NCBI RefSeq assembly: GCF_023330685.1 | Contig: NZ_CP097128.1 | Coordinates: 1,550,001-1,614,000 of the forward strand | Origin: Conexibacter sp. DBS9H8 | GTDB lineage: Bacteria; Actinomycetota; Thermoleophilia; Solirubrobacterales; Solirubrobacteraceae | Direction: 5' to 3' | DNA: 64,000 nt | In this document: one piece after another, positions 28,440 through 36,629 of the stretch | Layout: each line of letters begins with the position of its first letter | Position numbering within the stretch: the first letter of the stretch is position 1 | Position numbers and translations under genes: made by a program | The notes under the pieces: model-generated | Database searches by the model: none | What the model was told of the DNA's origin: nothing | What the model saw: the letters and a program-made list of their open reading frames with translations, nothing else

Positions 28440-29349
28440 GCCACAGCGCCGTGCCGCGGAGAATGTCGTGTTCGGAGACCTCGATCGCATCGAGTCCGAA
28501 CAGGTCCATCACCGCGAGCAGAATCGCCGTGCCGGGCACGATCACCCCGGCGCGATCGGGATGCAGGCCGGGAAGATTGCGCCGCTCGTCGGCGCTGAGA
28601 GCCAGCAGCCGCGCCTCGAGGCTCTGAACCCGTTCGAGGCTGAGCCGGTACCCGTGGGTGCGGGTCGGGTCGTAGGGGTCCAGGGCGAGGTCGATCGCCG
28701 CGAGTGAGGTCGGCGTGCCCGCCACCGCGAGCGTCCGCTGCACCCCTGAGCGCAGCGACAGCGGCACCCCGGCGGCGAGCGTCGCGGCGACGTCGGCGCG
28801 GAGGGCGGCGAGTTCGGCGGCGGTCGCCTCCGCGCCGTGGAGGTGGCGGTCGGCCTGGCGCACGACGCCGGCCTGGGCGGAGACGTGAAACTCAGCCGTG
28901 CGGCCGTGTCCGAGCACGAGCTCGGTGGAGCCGCCGCCGATGTCGACGACGAGGATCCGTTCGCCGCTGTCGGGGGCGACGGTGTCGGTTGCCCCCCGGT
29001 AGGTGAGCGCCGCCTCCTGCTCCCCGGTGAGGATCTGCGCGTCGATCCCGTAGCGGGCGTGGACCTCGGCGGCGAAGGCGGGTCCGTTCGCGGCGTCCCG
29101 GACGGCGCTCGTCATCACCGCGACGGTCCGGTCAACGGCGAGCTCGGCGATCTCGCCAGCGTACGCGTCGAGCACGGTGAACTCGCGGGCGAGGGCCGCG
29201 GGGGAGAGGATCGCGTCGGCGTCGACCCCCGCTCCGAGCCGGGTGACCCGGCTGATCCGCGTCAGCTCGGCGGAGATGTGCCGACCGTCGAGGTCGGCGA
29301 CGAACAGCCGCGTCGTGTTCGTCCCGATGTCGATCACCGCGACCCTCAT
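28408..29349 (-). CDS. Exopolyphosphatase / pppGpp phosphohydrolase (Ppx/GppA family)
   Basis: A 313-residue ASKHA-fold phosphatase acting on polyphosphate or pppGpp. It starts at ATG 29349 (MRVAVIDIGTNTTRLFVADL). Motifs: MTSAVRDAANGPAFAAEVHA, ILTGEQEAALTYRGATDTV with the catalytic Glu, and ILVVDIGGGSTELVLG. It is a single-domain form without the HD domain of E. coli Ppx, as in actinobacterial Ppx1/2. ATG 29349 overlaps the stop of the upstream dehydrogenase (ATGA), so the pair is coupled. The 3' end overlaps the convergent DUF4395 gene. Confidence 0.93.
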   Translation of the reverse strand: MRVAVIDIGTNTTRLFVADLDGRHISAELTRISRVTRLGAGVDADAILSPAALAREFTVLDAYAGEIAELAVDRTVAVMTSAVRDAANGPAFAAEVHARYGIDAQILTGEQEAALTYRGATDTVAPDSGERILVVDIGGGSTELVLGHGRTAEFHVSAQAGVVRQADRHLHGAEATAAELAALRADVAATLAAGVPLSLRSGVQRTLAVAGTPTSLAAIDLALDPYDPTRTHGYRLSLERVQSLEARLLALSADERRNLPGLHPDRAGVIVPGTAILLAVMDLFGLDAIEVSEHDILRGTALWLSSGEPLVAR

Positions 29350-30287
29350 CTCGAGACCGCGTTCGGGTGCGGAACCGGGTTCGGGACCGGCTCGCCGGCG
29401 AGGGCGGCGAGGACGTTGGTGACGGCGATCTCGGCCATCTGCGTGCGGGCGGTGACCGTCGCCGAGCCGATGTGGGGGGTGATCAGCAGGTTCGGCGCCT
29501 GCCACAGCGGGTCCTCGGCCGGGAGCGGCTCAGGGTCACAGACGTCGAGGGCGGCCCCCGCGATCTGGCCGCCGGCGAGCGCGGCGGCGAGGGCGCGCTG
29601 GTCGACGATCCCGCCCCGGGCGGTGTTGATCAGGATCGCCCGCGAGGGCATCTGCGCGAGCGTGCCGGCGTTGATCAGGTGGCGGGTGGCGGGGGTGAGC
29701 GGGCAGTGGAGGGAGACGAAGTCCGAGCGGGCGAGCAGCTCCCCGAGTCCGGCGTGGTCGCGTCCACAGGAGAGGACGGTCATGTCAAAGCCGGCGGCCC
29801 GGCGGGCGACCGCCGAGCCGATCCGGCCGGCCCCGATGACTCCGAGGGTCGCCCCGGTGACGCTCACCCCCAGGAACCCGTCCGGCTGCCAGGCGGGCCA
29901 CCGTTCGCGGGCGTGGTCGGCGGCGGGGATGAGCCGGCGGGCAGCGGCGAGCAGCAGCGCCCAGGTGAGATCGGCCGTCGCGTCGGTCAGCACGTCGGGC
30001 GTGTGGGTGACGCTGACCCCGTGCCGGGCGGCGGCCGCCAGGTCGATGTTGTCGTAGCCGACCGCGTAGTTGGCGACGATCCTCAGGTCAGGGAGCGCGC
30101 TCAGCAGATCCTCATCGACGCGGTCGGCGACGAGGGTGATGAGTGCCGTCGCGCCGGTGGCGTGGGCACGCAGCTCAGCGGGGCTCGGCGGCTGGGCTCC
30201 GGGCCAGACGGCGAGCTCGTGCGCAGCGGCCAGGCGGCTGAGCGCGGCACCGGGCAGGGCGCGGGTGACACAGACGCGAGCCATCAC
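29346..30287 (-). CDS. D-2-hydroxyacid dehydrogenase (glyoxylate/hydroxypyruvate reductase type)
   Basis: NAD(P)H-dependent reductase of the D-isomer 2-hydroxyacid dehydrogenase family; 313 residues. NAD site TLGVIGAGRIGSAVARRAAG; substrate and catalytic residues in ILINTARGGIVDQRALAAAL (Arg), ALDVCDPEPLPAEDPL (Glu) and LLITPHIGSAT (His). N-terminal ANYAVGYDNIDLAAAARHGV is typical of glyoxylate reductase (GyaR) types. The first ATG (30287) is immediately followed by a second; either fits. It is coupled to the Ppx/GppA gene by a 4-bp overlap and separated from the MFS gene by a strong hairpin. Confidence 0.93.
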   Translation of the reverse strand: MMARVCVTRALPGAALSRLAAAHELAVWPGAQPPSPAELRAHATGATALITLVADRVDEDLLSALPDLRIVANYAVGYDNIDLAAAARHGVSVTHTPDVLTDATADLTWALLLAAARRLIPAADHARERWPAWQPDGFLGVSVTGATLGVIGAGRIGSAVARRAAGFDMTVLSCGRDHAGLGELLARSDFVSLHCPLTPATRHLINAGTLAQMPSRAILINTARGGIVDQRALAAALAGGQIAGAALDVCDPEPLPAEDPLWQAPNLLITPHIGSATVTARTQMAEIAVTNVLAALAGEPVPNPVPHPNAVSR

Positions 30288-30296
30288 CCGCCATTG

Positions 30297-30328
30297 TCAC
30301 GCACCGGCCTCACAGGGCCGGTGCGTGA
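30297..30328. terminator. Perfect 13-bp stem hairpin between the MFS and dehydrogenase genes
   Basis: TCACGCACCGGCC (30297-30309) pairs perfectly with GGCCGGTGCGTGA (30316-30328) around a 6-nt loop. It follows the MFS stop and precedes the dehydrogenase start, both on the minus strand, so it likely separates the two transcripts. No U-tract is present. Confidence 0.65.
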
Positions 30329-30383
30329 TCACGCGCTCGGACGGGGAGCGGGCCGGTTCTGGGGCCGGCGGGGCTGTTGGAGC

Positions 30384-31856
30384 TCAGAACTCGATCGCCG
30401 GGGCGTTCTGGTGCGCCGGGGCGGTCCCGACGGCCCGCCGCGGGGTGATGAAGATCGCCACGAGGGCGCCGATCGCGGCCATCGCCGCTCCGAGCAGGAA
30501 GGCGAGCTGGAAGCCGGAGACGAGGGCCTGGTCGGCGGTGTGGACCGCCGCGGTCGGGTGGTGCAGCAGGGCCGTCGAGCGTGACGTGGCGACGGTGGCG
30601 AGAATCGCCAGGCCGAGGGCGCCGCCGAACATTCGGGCGGTGTTGACGATCCCGGAGGCGATGCCCGCCTCATGGGCGGCGACTCCGCTTGTCGCGGTGA
30701 TCGTGCCGGGGATGAAGGCGAACGGCATCGCGATCGACGTCAGCAGGCAGGGCGCGAGCATGCCGCCGAGGTAGCTGCTGTGCACCTGGATCGTCGAGAA
30801 TAGGGCGAGGCCGACGGTGAGCACGACCATCCCGGAAATCAGCAGCCGCTTGGCTCCGACCGCCAGCGTGATCCGGGAGGCGATCACCGACCCGGCGACG
30901 ATCGCCAGCGTCATCGGCAGGAAGATCAGCCCGGCGTGCAGCGGGGAATAGCCGCGGACCTGCTGGAGGTAGAGGGAGAAGAAGAACCACATGCCGAAGG
31001 TCGATCCGCCGACGAGCATCACGATCACGTTCGCGGCGCTGAGGGCGCGGGAGGCGAACAGGCGCAGCGGCATCAGCGGGGCGGCGGCGATGCGCCCCTC
31101 GTTGAGCAGGAACAGGCCGAGCAGGAGGACGCCTGCGGCGATCAGTGCATCGGTGGTGACGTTGCCCCAGCCGGTCGTGTCGGTGCGGACGATCCCGAAC
31201 ACGAGCAGCGACAGGCCGACGGTGGCCGTCAGTGCGCCGGAGAGGTCGAAGTTGCGGGTCGCCTGCGGGTTGGTGCTCTCACTCAGCAGGCGCAGGGCGG
31301 CGGCCGCGGCGATCAGGCCGATCGGAAGGTTGATGAAGAGGATCCAGCGCCAGCTGAGGAGGTCGGTCAGCACTCCGCCGAGGAGCACGCCGGCGGCGCC
31401 GCCGGCTCCGCCCATCGCGCCCCAGATCCCGACCGCGCGGTTGCGCTCGGCAGGCTCGGTGAAGGTGGTGGTGATGATCGACAGGCTGGCGGGGGCGATG
31501 ATCGCGCCACCGAGACCCTGGATCAGCCGGGCGATGACGAGCATGCTCTGGCTGTCTGACAGGCCGCCGGCGAGCGAGGAGAGCGAGAAGAGTACGAGCC
31601 CGCTGACGAACACCCGGCGGCGGCCGAGCAGGTCGGCGGCGCGGCCCCCGAGCAGGAGGAAGCCGGCGAAGGTGATCGTGTAGGCGTTGACGACCCACTG
31701 CAGTCCGTCCTCGGAGAAGCCGAGCGCGTGTCGGATTGCCGGCAGCGCGACGTTGACCACCGACACATCGAGGATGACCATGAACTGCGCGAGGCAGGCG
31801 AGGATCAGGGTGGCGGTGAGGTGCGTTCTCTGCGTCGGCGTCTCAGTCAGCGTCAT
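30384..31856 (-). CDS. MFS drug exporter, DHA2 (EmrB/QacA) family
   Basis: A proton-driven multidrug efflux pump with about 14 membrane helices; 490 residues from ATG 31856 (MTLTETPTQRTHL), with the longer frame to 32000 rejected because it crosses the operator region. Motifs: MVILDVSVVNVALPAIRHAL (helix 1, family signature), GGRAADLLGRRRVFVSGLVL (motif A), IARLIQGLGGAIIAPASLSI (motif B) and GGAGGAAGVLLGGVLTDLLS (motif C of antiporters). It is divergent from an ArsR-type regulator across a dyad that overlaps both probable -10 elements, which implies regulation by that protein. Confidence 0.95.
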   Translation of the reverse strand: MTLTETPTQRTHLTATLILACLAQFMVILDVSVVNVALPAIRHALGFSEDGLQWVVNAYTITFAGFLLLGGRAADLLGRRRVFVSGLVLFSLSSLAGGLSDSQSMLVIARLIQGLGGAIIAPASLSIITTTFTEPAERNRAVGIWGAMGGAGGAAGVLLGGVLTDLLSWRWILFINLPIGLIAAAAALRLLSESTNPQATRNFDLSGALTATVGLSLLVFGIVRTDTTGWGNVTTDALIAAGVLLLGLFLLNEGRIAAAPLMPLRLFASRALSAANVIVMLVGGSTFGMWFFFSLYLQQVRGYSPLHAGLIFLPMTLAIVAGSVIASRITLAVGAKRLLISGMVVLTVGLALFSTIQVHSSYLGGMLAPCLLTSIAMPFAFIPGTITATSGVAAHEAGIASGIVNTARMFGGALGLAILATVATSRSTALLHHPTAAVHTADQALVSGFQLAFLLGAAMAAIGALVAIFITPRRAVGTAPAHQNAPAIEF

Positions 31857-31973
31857 CTGCGGCTCCGGTCGGGCGGGTCGGCGGGTCGGGGACAGAACGG
31901 CGGGGCGGGCGCCGGCGTGAGTTCGCCGGGCCGCGGATTGAGACGGCGGCCGGTGACACACCGGGCACGGCAT

Positions 31974-32023
31974 TAGTACGAAGAGCATCGAATCTAGCAC
32001 TCGGTTCGACGTTTCTCGTACTA
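31974..32023. promoter_or_regulatory. Nested dyad operator between MFS exporter and ArsR-type regulator
   Basis: Outer arms TAGTACGA (31974-31981) and TCGTACTA (32016-32023) are perfect inverted repeats; inner arms TCGAA (31988-31992) and TTCGA (32005-32009) share exactly the same centre (between 31998 and 31999). TACTAT at 32019-32024 lies 9 nt before the regulator ATG, and TACTAA on the minus strand (31973-31978) suits the exporter. The dyad thus covers both putative -10 elements. Confidence 0.75.
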
Positions 32024-32033
32024 TTGGGGTGAG

Positions 32034-32474
32034 ATGCGGTCAGCCGTCGACCCCAATGCAGCCGTCGCCTCAATTGGCGCCTCAATCGACACCGGCGGCG
32101 CTGCGAGTTTCGATGCGGCCGGTGAGGAGGCCTTCTCCGGCCCGCTGTCCGACGTCGCCGCTGCCGACCTCGAGCTCGCGGCCGTCCTCGGCGCGCTCAG
32201 CGATCCGCTGAGATTGCGAATCGTCGCGACGCTCGCCGAGGGTGGTGAGTGGACGTGTGGCTCGCTCGAGCTGCCGATCGCCAAGTCAACCAAGTCCCAC
32301 CACCTCCGGGTGCTCGGGGAGGCGGGGATCGTCTCCCGGCGCGTCGATGGCAAGTGCCGGATGCTGCGCCTTCGCCGCGAGGCACTTGACGAGCGCTTCC
32401 CGGGTCTGCTCGATGCCGTCCTCGCCGCCGCACCTGCGGTCCCCTCCGCAGCGACGGCGCCCGAGGGCGTGTGA
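32034..32474 (+). CDS. ArsR-family transcriptional regulator
   Basis: A 146-residue winged-helix repressor. After a 40-residue Ala/Ser-rich leader it shows LAAVLGALSDPLRLRIVATL, then the recognition helix AKSTKSHHLRVLGEAGIVSR and the wing RRVDGKCRMLRLRREALDER. The classical metal-binding CVC box is absent; a single Cys occurs in EWTCGSLELP. It is therefore more likely a ligand- or redox-responsive member. Divergent to the MFS exporter and very close to the dyad; the -10 lies 9 nt before the ATG, so the transcript is probably leaderless. The leader may be shorter if a downstream start is used. Confidence 0.9.
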   Translation: MRSAVDPNAAVASIGASIDTGGAASFDAAGEEAFSGPLSDVAAADLELAAVLGALSDPLRLRIVATLAEGGEWTCGSLELPIAKSTKSHHLRVLGEAGIVSRRVDGKCRMLRLRREALDERFPGLLDAVLAAAPAVPSAATAPEGV

Positions 32475-32626
32475 GCCATCGCGACGGGTGCCCCCAGCCG
32501 GCGGCTGTTCGCGAGCCGGGACCGCGATCACCGGTGGTGCTGCGTGATGACGGGCGCACTGAGGCGACGGTCGCGTCGCTGTCCTGTCGGCGGGCTTCGG
32601 AGCCCCGGTGAGCTTCGGTGCGGCCC

Positions 32627-32841
32627 GATGTGCGGCGCGGCCTGATGTGCGGTGCGGCCTGATGTGCGGTGCGGCCTGATGTGCGGTGCGGCCTGATGTG
32701 CGGTGCGGCCTGATGTGCGGTGCGGCCTGATGTGCGGTGCGGCCTGATGTGCGGCGCGGCCTGATGTGCGGCGCGGCCTGATGTGCGGTGCGGCCTGATG
32801 TGCGGCGCGGCCTGATGTGCGGTGCGGCCTGATGTTCGGGG
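32627..32841 (+). repeat. Twelve tandem 17-bp repeats plus a partial copy
   Basis: The unit GATGTGCGGYGCGGCCT repeats twelve times without gaps from 32627 to 32830, followed by a partial, diverged copy at 32831-32841 and preceded by a degenerate half unit. Only the Y position (C or T) varies. Each unit carries an ATG, and the 17-bp period shifts frame at each copy. The array ends exactly at the probable GNAT start codon. The rest of 32475-32626 shows no gene. Confidence 0.95.
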
Positions 32842-33713
32842 CGAGTGGATCAGCCGCCTCAGCCGGAGATCGAGGCCCGCTGGCTCTCGATCTCGATCTC
32901 GTCGACGCGATCGAGCAGGCGTCCCTGCGCGGGTGGCCCCCGACGATCGTCGAGTCACTCAGCGACGGCTGGATCCTGCGGGCAACCCCCGGTCTCGATC
33001 GTGGCCGCTCCTGCCATGCCCTGACCCCACGGCGGCGCGCGCTCGCGCCCGGCGAACTGCCTGAGGCGCTCGCGCGGATCCGCGCCTGGTCGGCCCTGCA
33101 CGGGATCCGCGGGGGTTTGCAGGTCTCCCCGCTGGAGCTGCATGTCGGGTTGGCCGAAAGCCTGGGGGCGGCGGGGTGGACGACCGCCTGGAGGGTCTGG
33201 GTGATGGCCGCCGCCCGAGACGATGTCCTCGCCCTCGGGCGGGCTCGCAACCGTCTGAGCCGCGACGGTTCTGGGGTGGGCGCCGCCGAGCCGGTCATTG
33301 ACTGGTGCGCGGAACGGTCGCCGACCCCCCGCTGGCTCGCCCACTGGGCCGCCTGTGAGCCCTCGCTCGATGCCGACGTGATCGCCGCCCACGCCGCGAC
33401 CGTGTTCGCGCACGTGGACGGACGCGGTGTCTTCGGCCGGCTCGGTGAGGTCGCGAGCGGGATCGTCGTGGAAGACGGGCAGGGTGACTGGGCGGGCCTG
33501 TTCTCGCTCGTTGTCGCCGCCGCCCACCGTGGCCGGGGGCTGGGTCGTGAGTTGGTTCTCGCCCTCGTCGAGGAGGCTCGCGCAGCGTCGATCTACCTGC
33601 AGGTGGCGATGGACAACCCGGTCGCCATCGCCCTCTATGAGCGCCTCGGCTTCCAGCGCGTCTACAGCTATCAGCATCTCGTCGCCCCGGCCCGCTGGGC
33701 GAGCGGAGCCTGA
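32832..33713 (+). CDS. GNAT-family N-acetyltransferase
   Basis: A 293-residue acetyl-CoA-dependent acyltransferase. The C-terminal third holds the GNAT fold: GLFSLVVAAAHRGRGLGREL (motif A with the R/Q-x-x-G-x-G/A acetyl-CoA loop), VLALVEEARAASIYLQVAMD and NPVAIALYERLGFQRVYSYQ (motif B). The N-terminal part (SLRGWPPTIVESLSDGWILR) resembles the extra domain found in two-domain GNATs of actinobacteria. ATG 32832 falls at the last partial 17-bp repeat; ATGs further upstream are all inside the array. Substrate unknown. A hairpin follows the stop. Confidence 0.88.
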   Translation: MFGASGSAASAGDRGPLALDLDLVDAIEQASLRGWPPTIVESLSDGWILRATPGLDRGRSCHALTPRRRALAPGELPEALARIRAWSALHGIRGGLQVSPLELHVGLAESLGAAGWTTAWRVWVMAAARDDVLALGRARNRLSRDGSGVGAAEPVIDWCAERSPTPRWLAHWAACEPSLDADVIAAHAATVFAHVDGRGVFGRLGEVASGIVVEDGQGDWAGLFSLVVAAAHRGRGLGRELVLALVEEARAASIYLQVAMDNPVAIALYERLGFQRVYSYQHLVAPARWASGA

Positions 33714-33752
33714 CCCGGGCCCGCGGCAGTGTCGCCCCGAGCGGGCCCGGGC

Positions 33753-33785
33753 GGGGCTGTGGACCCTCCCAGAGTCCACAGCCCC
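33753..33785. terminator. Hairpin after the GNAT gene
   Basis: GGGGCTGTGGAC (33753-33764) pairs perfectly with GTCCACAGCCCC (33774-33785) around a 9-nt loop. It sits between two convergent genes and could stop transcription from both sides, though no U-tract is seen. Confidence 0.65.
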
Positions 33786-33870
33786 ACAACGAGGGCACGC
33801 CGGGGCCGGATCGGTCGCGGGGAGAACGCCTGCGGGCTCCCGCCCGGGATGCCGGCAGGAGCCATGCGGC

Positions 33871-34083
33871 TCACGCCGCCACGTCCTCGCGGTCATAACC
33901 GCCGTAGGCGTCGATGACATCGAAGTCCTCGAGCTCGACGATCACTGCGACCTTGCGGTCCATCCACAGGAAGCGCACGCACGCCTCGCCGTACTCGACG
34001 ACGTCGGGGAGAGGAAGGCCCGAGTCCGCCAAGAGGTCCAACATTCGGCGCTCCGCGCGCTGCTTCTGATCGATGGGTGCCAT
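33871..34083 (-). CDS. Small hypothetical protein
   Basis: A 70-residue protein from ATG 34083 (MAPIDQKQRAERRMLDLLAD); a GTG/ATG further up at 34119 is less likely. It has a helical N-terminus and a probable beta-sheet part (VRFLWMDRKVAVIVELEDFD) ending in an acidic tail. No motif recognised. It is the last gene before the initiator tRNA and is convergent with the GNAT gene. Confidence 0.6.
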   Translation of the reverse strand: MAPIDQKQRAERRMLDLLADSGLPLPDVVEYGEACVRFLWMDRKVAVIVELEDFDVIDAYGGYDREDVAA

Positions 34084-34217
34084 GCCGCAAGGGTCTCGCG
34101 GCTCCCCATCACGACTCAAGGACCCTTGATCACGATCTCAACACAGGTTCCTCTCAACTTCATCACAACGGCTCCGCCTCACCCGGCACCGAGGACCTGC
34201 TATTAGTAAAAACCCAC

Positions 34218-34291
<74 letters not shown>

Positions 34292-34296
34292 CTTCG

Positions 34297-34325
34297 AAAA
34301 GGCCAGCAAATGCTGGCCTTTTTGC
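34297..34325 (+). terminator. Intrinsic terminator of the initiator tRNA
   Basis: AAAAGGCCAGCA (34297-34308) pairs with TGCTGGCCTTTT (34311-34322) with a tight loop and a T-run (34319-34323). It follows the tRNA by 5 nt and is a classical rho-independent terminator. Confidence 0.85.
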
Positions 34326-34746
34326 GAATCTCGGCAACGGTTGGCGGTGCGGCTTTCTACCAATCGTCTACCAATCTTGCTTGACGCCGTTTGCTCGTGG
34401 GCTGGCGATGGTGGTGTGCCGCTGGTTCATCGCGGTCGGCGTGAGGGCCGCCGTACCGCGCGGCTCCGCCAGAAGTTCTCGCCTTCAGATTCCTCGACGT
34501 GATCGCGCACGATGGATGCCACGTCTACGAGTTCGCCTGATGAGCGGGACGTAGAAGGCGGGGCTGTCTACGTCTGGCCGGATTCCAGGCCGCTGTAGGC
34601 AGCCGACACCGGGAGCTCAGCAGAGGCTTTACCCCGGTTGCGGGAGCCGGCGGTCGGGCCAATGTTGGCACGCCCTGGCGGGCGTGCGGCCTCTTCGCTG
34701 ACCGGCCCCGCAACCGGCGAGGCCATCAACCAAATGGAGGGTGAAG
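34326..34746. other. Gene-free left edge of the accessory region with tandem TCTACCAATC
   Basis: No convincing gene. TCTACCAATC occurs at 34356-34365 and 34367-34376 (11-bp period), close to the tRNA 3' end, and could be recombinase arm sites or an attachment remnant. The stretch from 34560 to 34735 is the leader of the DUF932 gene, with several GC-rich inverted repeats. Confidence 0.4.
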
Positions 34747-35727
34747 ATGCCCGCAGGACTCACAAGCTCAGACTCGATGTTCTCAGTTCGCGAGACGCCG
34801 TGGCACGGCCTCGGGGCCGTGTTGCCGGAGGCGCCGAGGTCGATCAGCGAGGCGATCGCGGCATCCGGTCTTGGCTGGGGTGTTGAGAAGGAGCCGATCG
34901 CCGTTGACCGCGGTGATGTGGCGATGGCCAACAGCATCTGGGATCCCCGTTGTCAGGAGATTCCCGGCTACTACGCGACGGTGCGGCAGGACAACCGGGA
35001 GGTGCTGGGGATCGTCGGTGAGCGCTATCGGATCGTGCAGAACTGGGAGGCGTTCAAGTTCGTCGACCAGCTGCTCGGCACGAGCATGAACTTTGAGACG
35101 GCCGGCAGCTTGAATGGCGGACGCAAGGTGTGGGTGCTGGCGAGCCTGCCTGATCACATCGAGGTCGGCGGCGACCCGGTCAAGGCCTATGTGTTGTTGA
35201 TGAACAGCCATGACGGCTCAACTGCGGTGATCGCGGCGACCACACCGGTACGGGTGGTGTGTCAGAACACGCTGAACTGGGGGCTCGCCAAGGCCCGCCA
35301 GCGTTTCAGCATCCGTCACACCGAGCAGATCGGCCGGCGGGTGCATGAGGCCCGCCGGGTGCTGGAGCTGTCGGTTGACTACTACGCCCAGTTCCAGATG
35401 CTCGGCGATCAGTTGGCGTCTGAGCGGATGACTGACCGGCAGTTGCGTGGGGTGCTTGATGAGCTGTACCCCTCAGGGACCGAGGACAGCGCCGGCACAG
35501 ACAGGGTCGCGAGGACACGGCAGCAGCGCAAGGACCGGATCGTGGAGCTGTTTCTGTCCGGTGAGACGGTCGGGAACGCGCCCGGGTCGAAGTGGGCGGC
35601 GGTCAACGCGATCGTCGAGTTCAACGACTACTACCGGCCCTTGCGGGCCGGCACTGACCGCTTTGCCAGGGTCATTGACGACGGCGCGGTCAAGACTCGG
35701 GCGCTGGAGCTCATCAGCGCCGCCTGA
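34747..35727 (+). CDS. DUF932 (phage/plasmid-like) protein
   Basis: A 326-residue protein of the DUF932 / phage-plasmid-like family (TIGR03299 type), found almost only on plasmids, phages and integrative elements; role unknown, perhaps in element maintenance. Motifs: SVRETPWHGLGAVLPEA at the start, GIVGERYRIVQNWEAFKFVD, GRKVWVLASLPDHIEVGGDP, LLMNSHDGSTAVIAATTPVR, and VCQNTLNWGL. ATG 34747 is chosen over GTG 34741 because GGAGG (34736-34740) is 6 nt upstream. It is the first gene after the tRNA and the first clear mobile-element marker. Confidence 0.92.
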   Translation: MPAGLTSSDSMFSVRETPWHGLGAVLPEAPRSISEAIAASGLGWGVEKEPIAVDRGDVAMANSIWDPRCQEIPGYYATVRQDNREVLGIVGERYRIVQNWEAFKFVDQLLGTSMNFETAGSLNGGRKVWVLASLPDHIEVGGDPVKAYVLLMNSHDGSTAVIAATTPVRVVCQNTLNWGLAKARQRFSIRHTEQIGRRVHEARRVLELSVDYYAQFQMLGDQLASERMTDRQLRGVLDELYPSGTEDSAGTDRVARTRQQRKDRIVELFLSGETVGNAPGSKWAAVNAIVEFNDYYRPLRAGTDRFARVIDDGAVKTRALELISAA

Positions 35728-35873
35728 CCGCGGCGATGAGACTGGGCGGCGGGCCGTTCGGCTCGCCGCCGGCCCTGCCCGGATCCATGCACCGACGGAC
35801 CGTCGTTGGTCTGTTGCGTGCTCTGACGGGCCGGGGGTCTGGGCAGCCCTGTAGCCCTACCGCGTCCTCGTTC

Positions 35874-35947
35874 GCTGTCAAGGGATTGGGGGCCCCCGAC
35901 CCTGACGGGTCGGGTACGGCGAGGGTGATTACCAATCCCTTGACAGC
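35874..35947. repeat. Nested inverted repeat (16-bp outer stem, 8-bp inner stem)
   Basis: GCTGTCAAGGGATTGG (35874-35889) is perfectly complementary to CCAATCCCTTGACAGC (35932-35947). The 42-nt interior holds a second hairpin, CCCGACCC (35895-35902) with GGGTCGGG (35907-35914) around TGAC. It lies between the DUF932 gene and the DUF3072-like gene and could be a terminator, a structured leader or an element origin. The rest of 35728-36007 shows no gene. Confidence 0.8.
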
Positions 35948-36007
35948 TTCCTGCGGCGCGGTGACGGGCCGGGCATGCCCAGCACCCCGACCCGAAGGAG
36001 CACCCAG

Positions 36008-36286
36008 ATGTCCGAGTCAAAGGCGCCGACCGCCAAGCAGTTCTCCTACCTACGGAGCCTCGCGCGACGGACCGGCACCACCTTCACCTACCCGGCCACG
36101 GTCCAGCAGGCCAGCGCTGAGATCAAGCGCCTCAAGCAGGTTGCCAGCACCGGTTTCAGCTTCGCTGAACTTGAGGCCGAGCAGAGCGCCCGCCACGCCC
36201 ATGGTGATGTGCCGCTGACCAGCGACTATCAGCGCTGGGAGACCCAGGGGTACGGGTCGACGGCGACCTGGAGTGAGCGGTCATGA
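36008..36286 (+). CDS. DUF3072-like small protein
   Basis: A 92-residue protein with an N-terminal helix pair resembling DUF3072: APTAKQFSYLRSLARRTGTT then ASAEIKRLKQVAS. The C-terminal half (HAHGDVPLTSDYQRWETQGY) is hydrophilic. ATG 36008 is preceded by AAGGAG (35995-36000) at a good distance; the longer frame from 35975 is not supported. Its stop overlaps the next start (ATGA at 36283-36286). Typical actinobacterial plasmid or integrative-element cargo; function unknown. Confidence 0.7.
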   Translation: MSESKAPTAKQFSYLRSLARRTGTTFTYPATVQQASAEIKRLKQVASTGFSFAELEAEQSARHAHGDVPLTSDYQRWETQGYGSTATWSERS

Positions 36287-36597
36287 GCACCGCGACCCTC
36301 ACCCCCGAGACCCGCGGCCACAAGCCCGCGGTCGGCCAGCGCACCGAACTGGCCCGCTACAGCGTCCCTGCCGGTCAACGGATCCTCTATGGCCAACGCG
36401 TCGACGGAGTCGTTCGCATCACCGACAATCCGGCGTCCGGTCACGGCCGCGCCTACCTCGTCGAGCGAGAGCTCGAACGCGACGGCTATGCCGCGCTGCA
36501 GGCCCTTGTCGTCGACTACATCGCAGAGGCACTCAGGCACGACGCCGTCCCGATGGACTGCTCGATCCTCGAGCGATACCTGGCCAATCTGCCATGA
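36283..36597 (+). CDS. Hypothetical protein coupled to the DUF3072-like gene
   Basis: A 104-residue soluble protein beginning ATG 36283, overlapping the previous stop by 4 bp, so the two are cotranslated. It has a beta-rich middle (YSVPAGQRILYGQRVDGVVR, ITDNPASGHGRAYLVERELE) and a helical end (LQALVVDYIAEALRHDAVPM). No family recognised with confidence; similar short proteins accompany DUF932/ArdC genes in actinobacterial mobile elements, from memory. Confidence 0.65.
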   Translation: MSTATLTPETRGHKPAVGQRTELARYSVPAGQRILYGQRVDGVVRITDNPASGHGRAYLVERELERDGYAALQALVVDYIAEALRHDAVPMDCSILERYLANLP

Positions 36598-36629
36598 CCT
36601 GCTCAGCGTCCGGGCCGGGGCAGGCGTTT

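Noticed and set aside
32627..32841. CRISPR array
   Set aside because: The 17-bp units are directly contiguous with no spacers and there are no cas genes nearby.
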